Positions 6,696 to 7,177 of a DNA stretch of 7,177 nt are shown here, piece by piece. Source of the stretch: an uncultured Oscillibacter sp. (lineage in GTDB: Bacteria; Bacillota; Clostridia; Oscillospirales; Oscillospiraceae); NCBI GenBank assembly GCA_910587875.1, contig CAJUOD010000137.1, positions 1 through 7,177 on the forward strand, given 5' to 3'. The stretch's first letter is position 1, and each line of letters begins with the position of its first letter. Under the pieces are notes generated by a model. That model did not search any database. It saw only the letters and a list, made by a program, of their open reading frames with translations, and had not been told where the DNA came from. Position numbers and translations under genes: made by a program.

Positions 6696-7177
6696 TTGAC
6701 GACACCTGTTATAATAGATGCTGTTGCCGTGGCGGTGCTGGCGGGCTTCGCAATCTGGGGAGCCTGGAAGGGCCTGCTGCGGACCCTGGCGGGGCTGCTG
6801 GTGCTGGCCCTGTCCCTGGCGGGGGCGGGGATCATCGCCTCGGCCCTGTCCGCCCCGGCGGCGAAGCTTATCGCCCCGGTCATTGAGAAGCGGATTGAGG
6901 CCCGCCTGGACGAGGCTATCCAGGAGCGCGCGGAGATACCGGGGGAGGGGGAGGAACCGCCCCTGGCGGAGCTGCTGGACCTGCTGGGCGTGGACCAGGC
7001 CCGGCGGGATGCCCTGGCGGACCGGACGGAGAAGAGCATCCGGGACACGGGGGCCTCCCTGGCGGCGGCGCTGGTGGAGAGCCTGGCCCGGTCCGTGCTC
7101 TACGGCGTTTTGTACATGATCTCCTTCCTCCTGCTGACGTTCGCCCTCCATCTGCTGGTGCGGATGCTGGACGCGTT
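6696..7177 (+). CDS. CvpA-family membrane protein (5' part, cut by window edge)
   Basis: The frame stays open for 160 codons to the right edge. The N-terminus reads MTTPVIIDAVAVAVLAGFAI, followed by WGAWKGLLRTLAGLL. This matches the first helices of CvpA (colicin V production) proteins: an Asp near the start, a hydrophobic helix, a Gly/Trp-Lys-Gly turn and a Leu-rich second helix (about 29-51). A charged segment (64-118, many Glu and Arg) follows, then another hydrophobic stretch (about 133-155, with YGVLYMISFLLLTFALHLLV). CvpA proteins are polytopic membrane proteins of poorly defined role; E. coli CvpA is needed for colicin V export. TTG 6696 is chosen because of AGAGG upstream and the in-frame stop at 6687. 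Later starts at GTG 6729 or 6735 would remove part of the first helix and lack a ribosome binding site. The gene follows the propeller gene after 58 bases. Confidence 0.8.
   Translation, partial: MTTPVIIDAVAVAVLAGFAIWGAWKGLLRTLAGLLVLALSLAGAGIIASALSAPAAKLIAPVIEKRIEARLDEAIQERAEIPGEGEEPPLAELLDLLGVDQARRDALADRTEKSIRDTGASLAAALVESLARSVLYGVLYMISFLLLTFALHLLVRMLDA
6707..6715 (+). promoter_or_regulatory. Candidate extended -10 promoter element
   Basis: TGTTATAAT is a perfect match to the extended -10 consensus TGnTATAAT of the vegetative sigma factor, in otherwise GC-rich sequence. Expected transcription start is around 6721-6723. No good -35 box lies 16-18 bases upstream (the sequence there is AGGAAA/TAGGAA/GTAGGA), which an extended -10 can tolerate. 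It lies within codons 4-7 of the proposed CvpA-family gene, so it would be internal to that gene unless translation starts later. It may be coincidental. Confidence 0.35.

Noticed and set aside
6696..6715. TTGACG (6696-6701) as -35 box paired with TATAAT (6710-6715)
   Set aside because: The spacer would be 8 bases, far short of the usual 16-18. TTG is better read as a start codon.

Overview
The window is GC-rich, almost fully coding, and every gene is on the + strand. It most likely comes from a Gram-positive Clostridia-type bacterium, plausibly a high-GC Oscillospiraceae/Ruminococcaceae gut lineage. This is inferred from the ecfA1-ecfA2-ecfT...truA order, the strong AGGAGG-type ribosome binding sites, the TTG starts and the protein wording. 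No marker gene fixes the species.

Layout: (1) 1-543 is the 3' end of a class I SAM-dependent methyltransferase of the RlmI/RlmK-like type, cut by the window edge. (2) 559-3089 encodes the complete energising module of a group II ECF vitamin transporter: two ABC ATPases (EcfA1, EcfA2) and the membrane coupling protein EcfT. No substrate-binding S component is nearby, as expected for a shared module. (3) 3130-4710 holds two genes placed between ecfT and truA: a maltose/galactoside-type O-acetyltransferase and an unrecognised membrane-anchored coiled-coil protein with a beta-rich outer part. (4) 4729-5484 is truA, the tRNA pseudouridine synthase. (5) 5477-6637 overlaps truA by 8 bases and encodes a membrane-anchored beta-propeller-like protein resembling DUF5711. 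(6) 6696-7177 is the 5' part of a CvpA-family membrane protein with a TTG start, cut by the right edge.

Spacing is tight throughout (overlaps of 7 and 8 bases, gaps of 15-58 bases), and I see no intrinsic terminator, so most of the window could be one transcript. The 58-base gap before the CvpA gene is the only one with regulatory-looking sequence: a CcpA/LacI-type palindrome at 6663-6676, followed by a perfect extended -10 element at 6707-6715 that lies inside the first codons of the CvpA gene.

Most of this is housekeeping sequence. I do not see a defence island, mobile element, CRISPR array, RNA gene or other clearly new system. The least explained parts are the 302-residue protein at 3802-4710, the propeller protein at 5477-6637 and the control region at 6638-6720.
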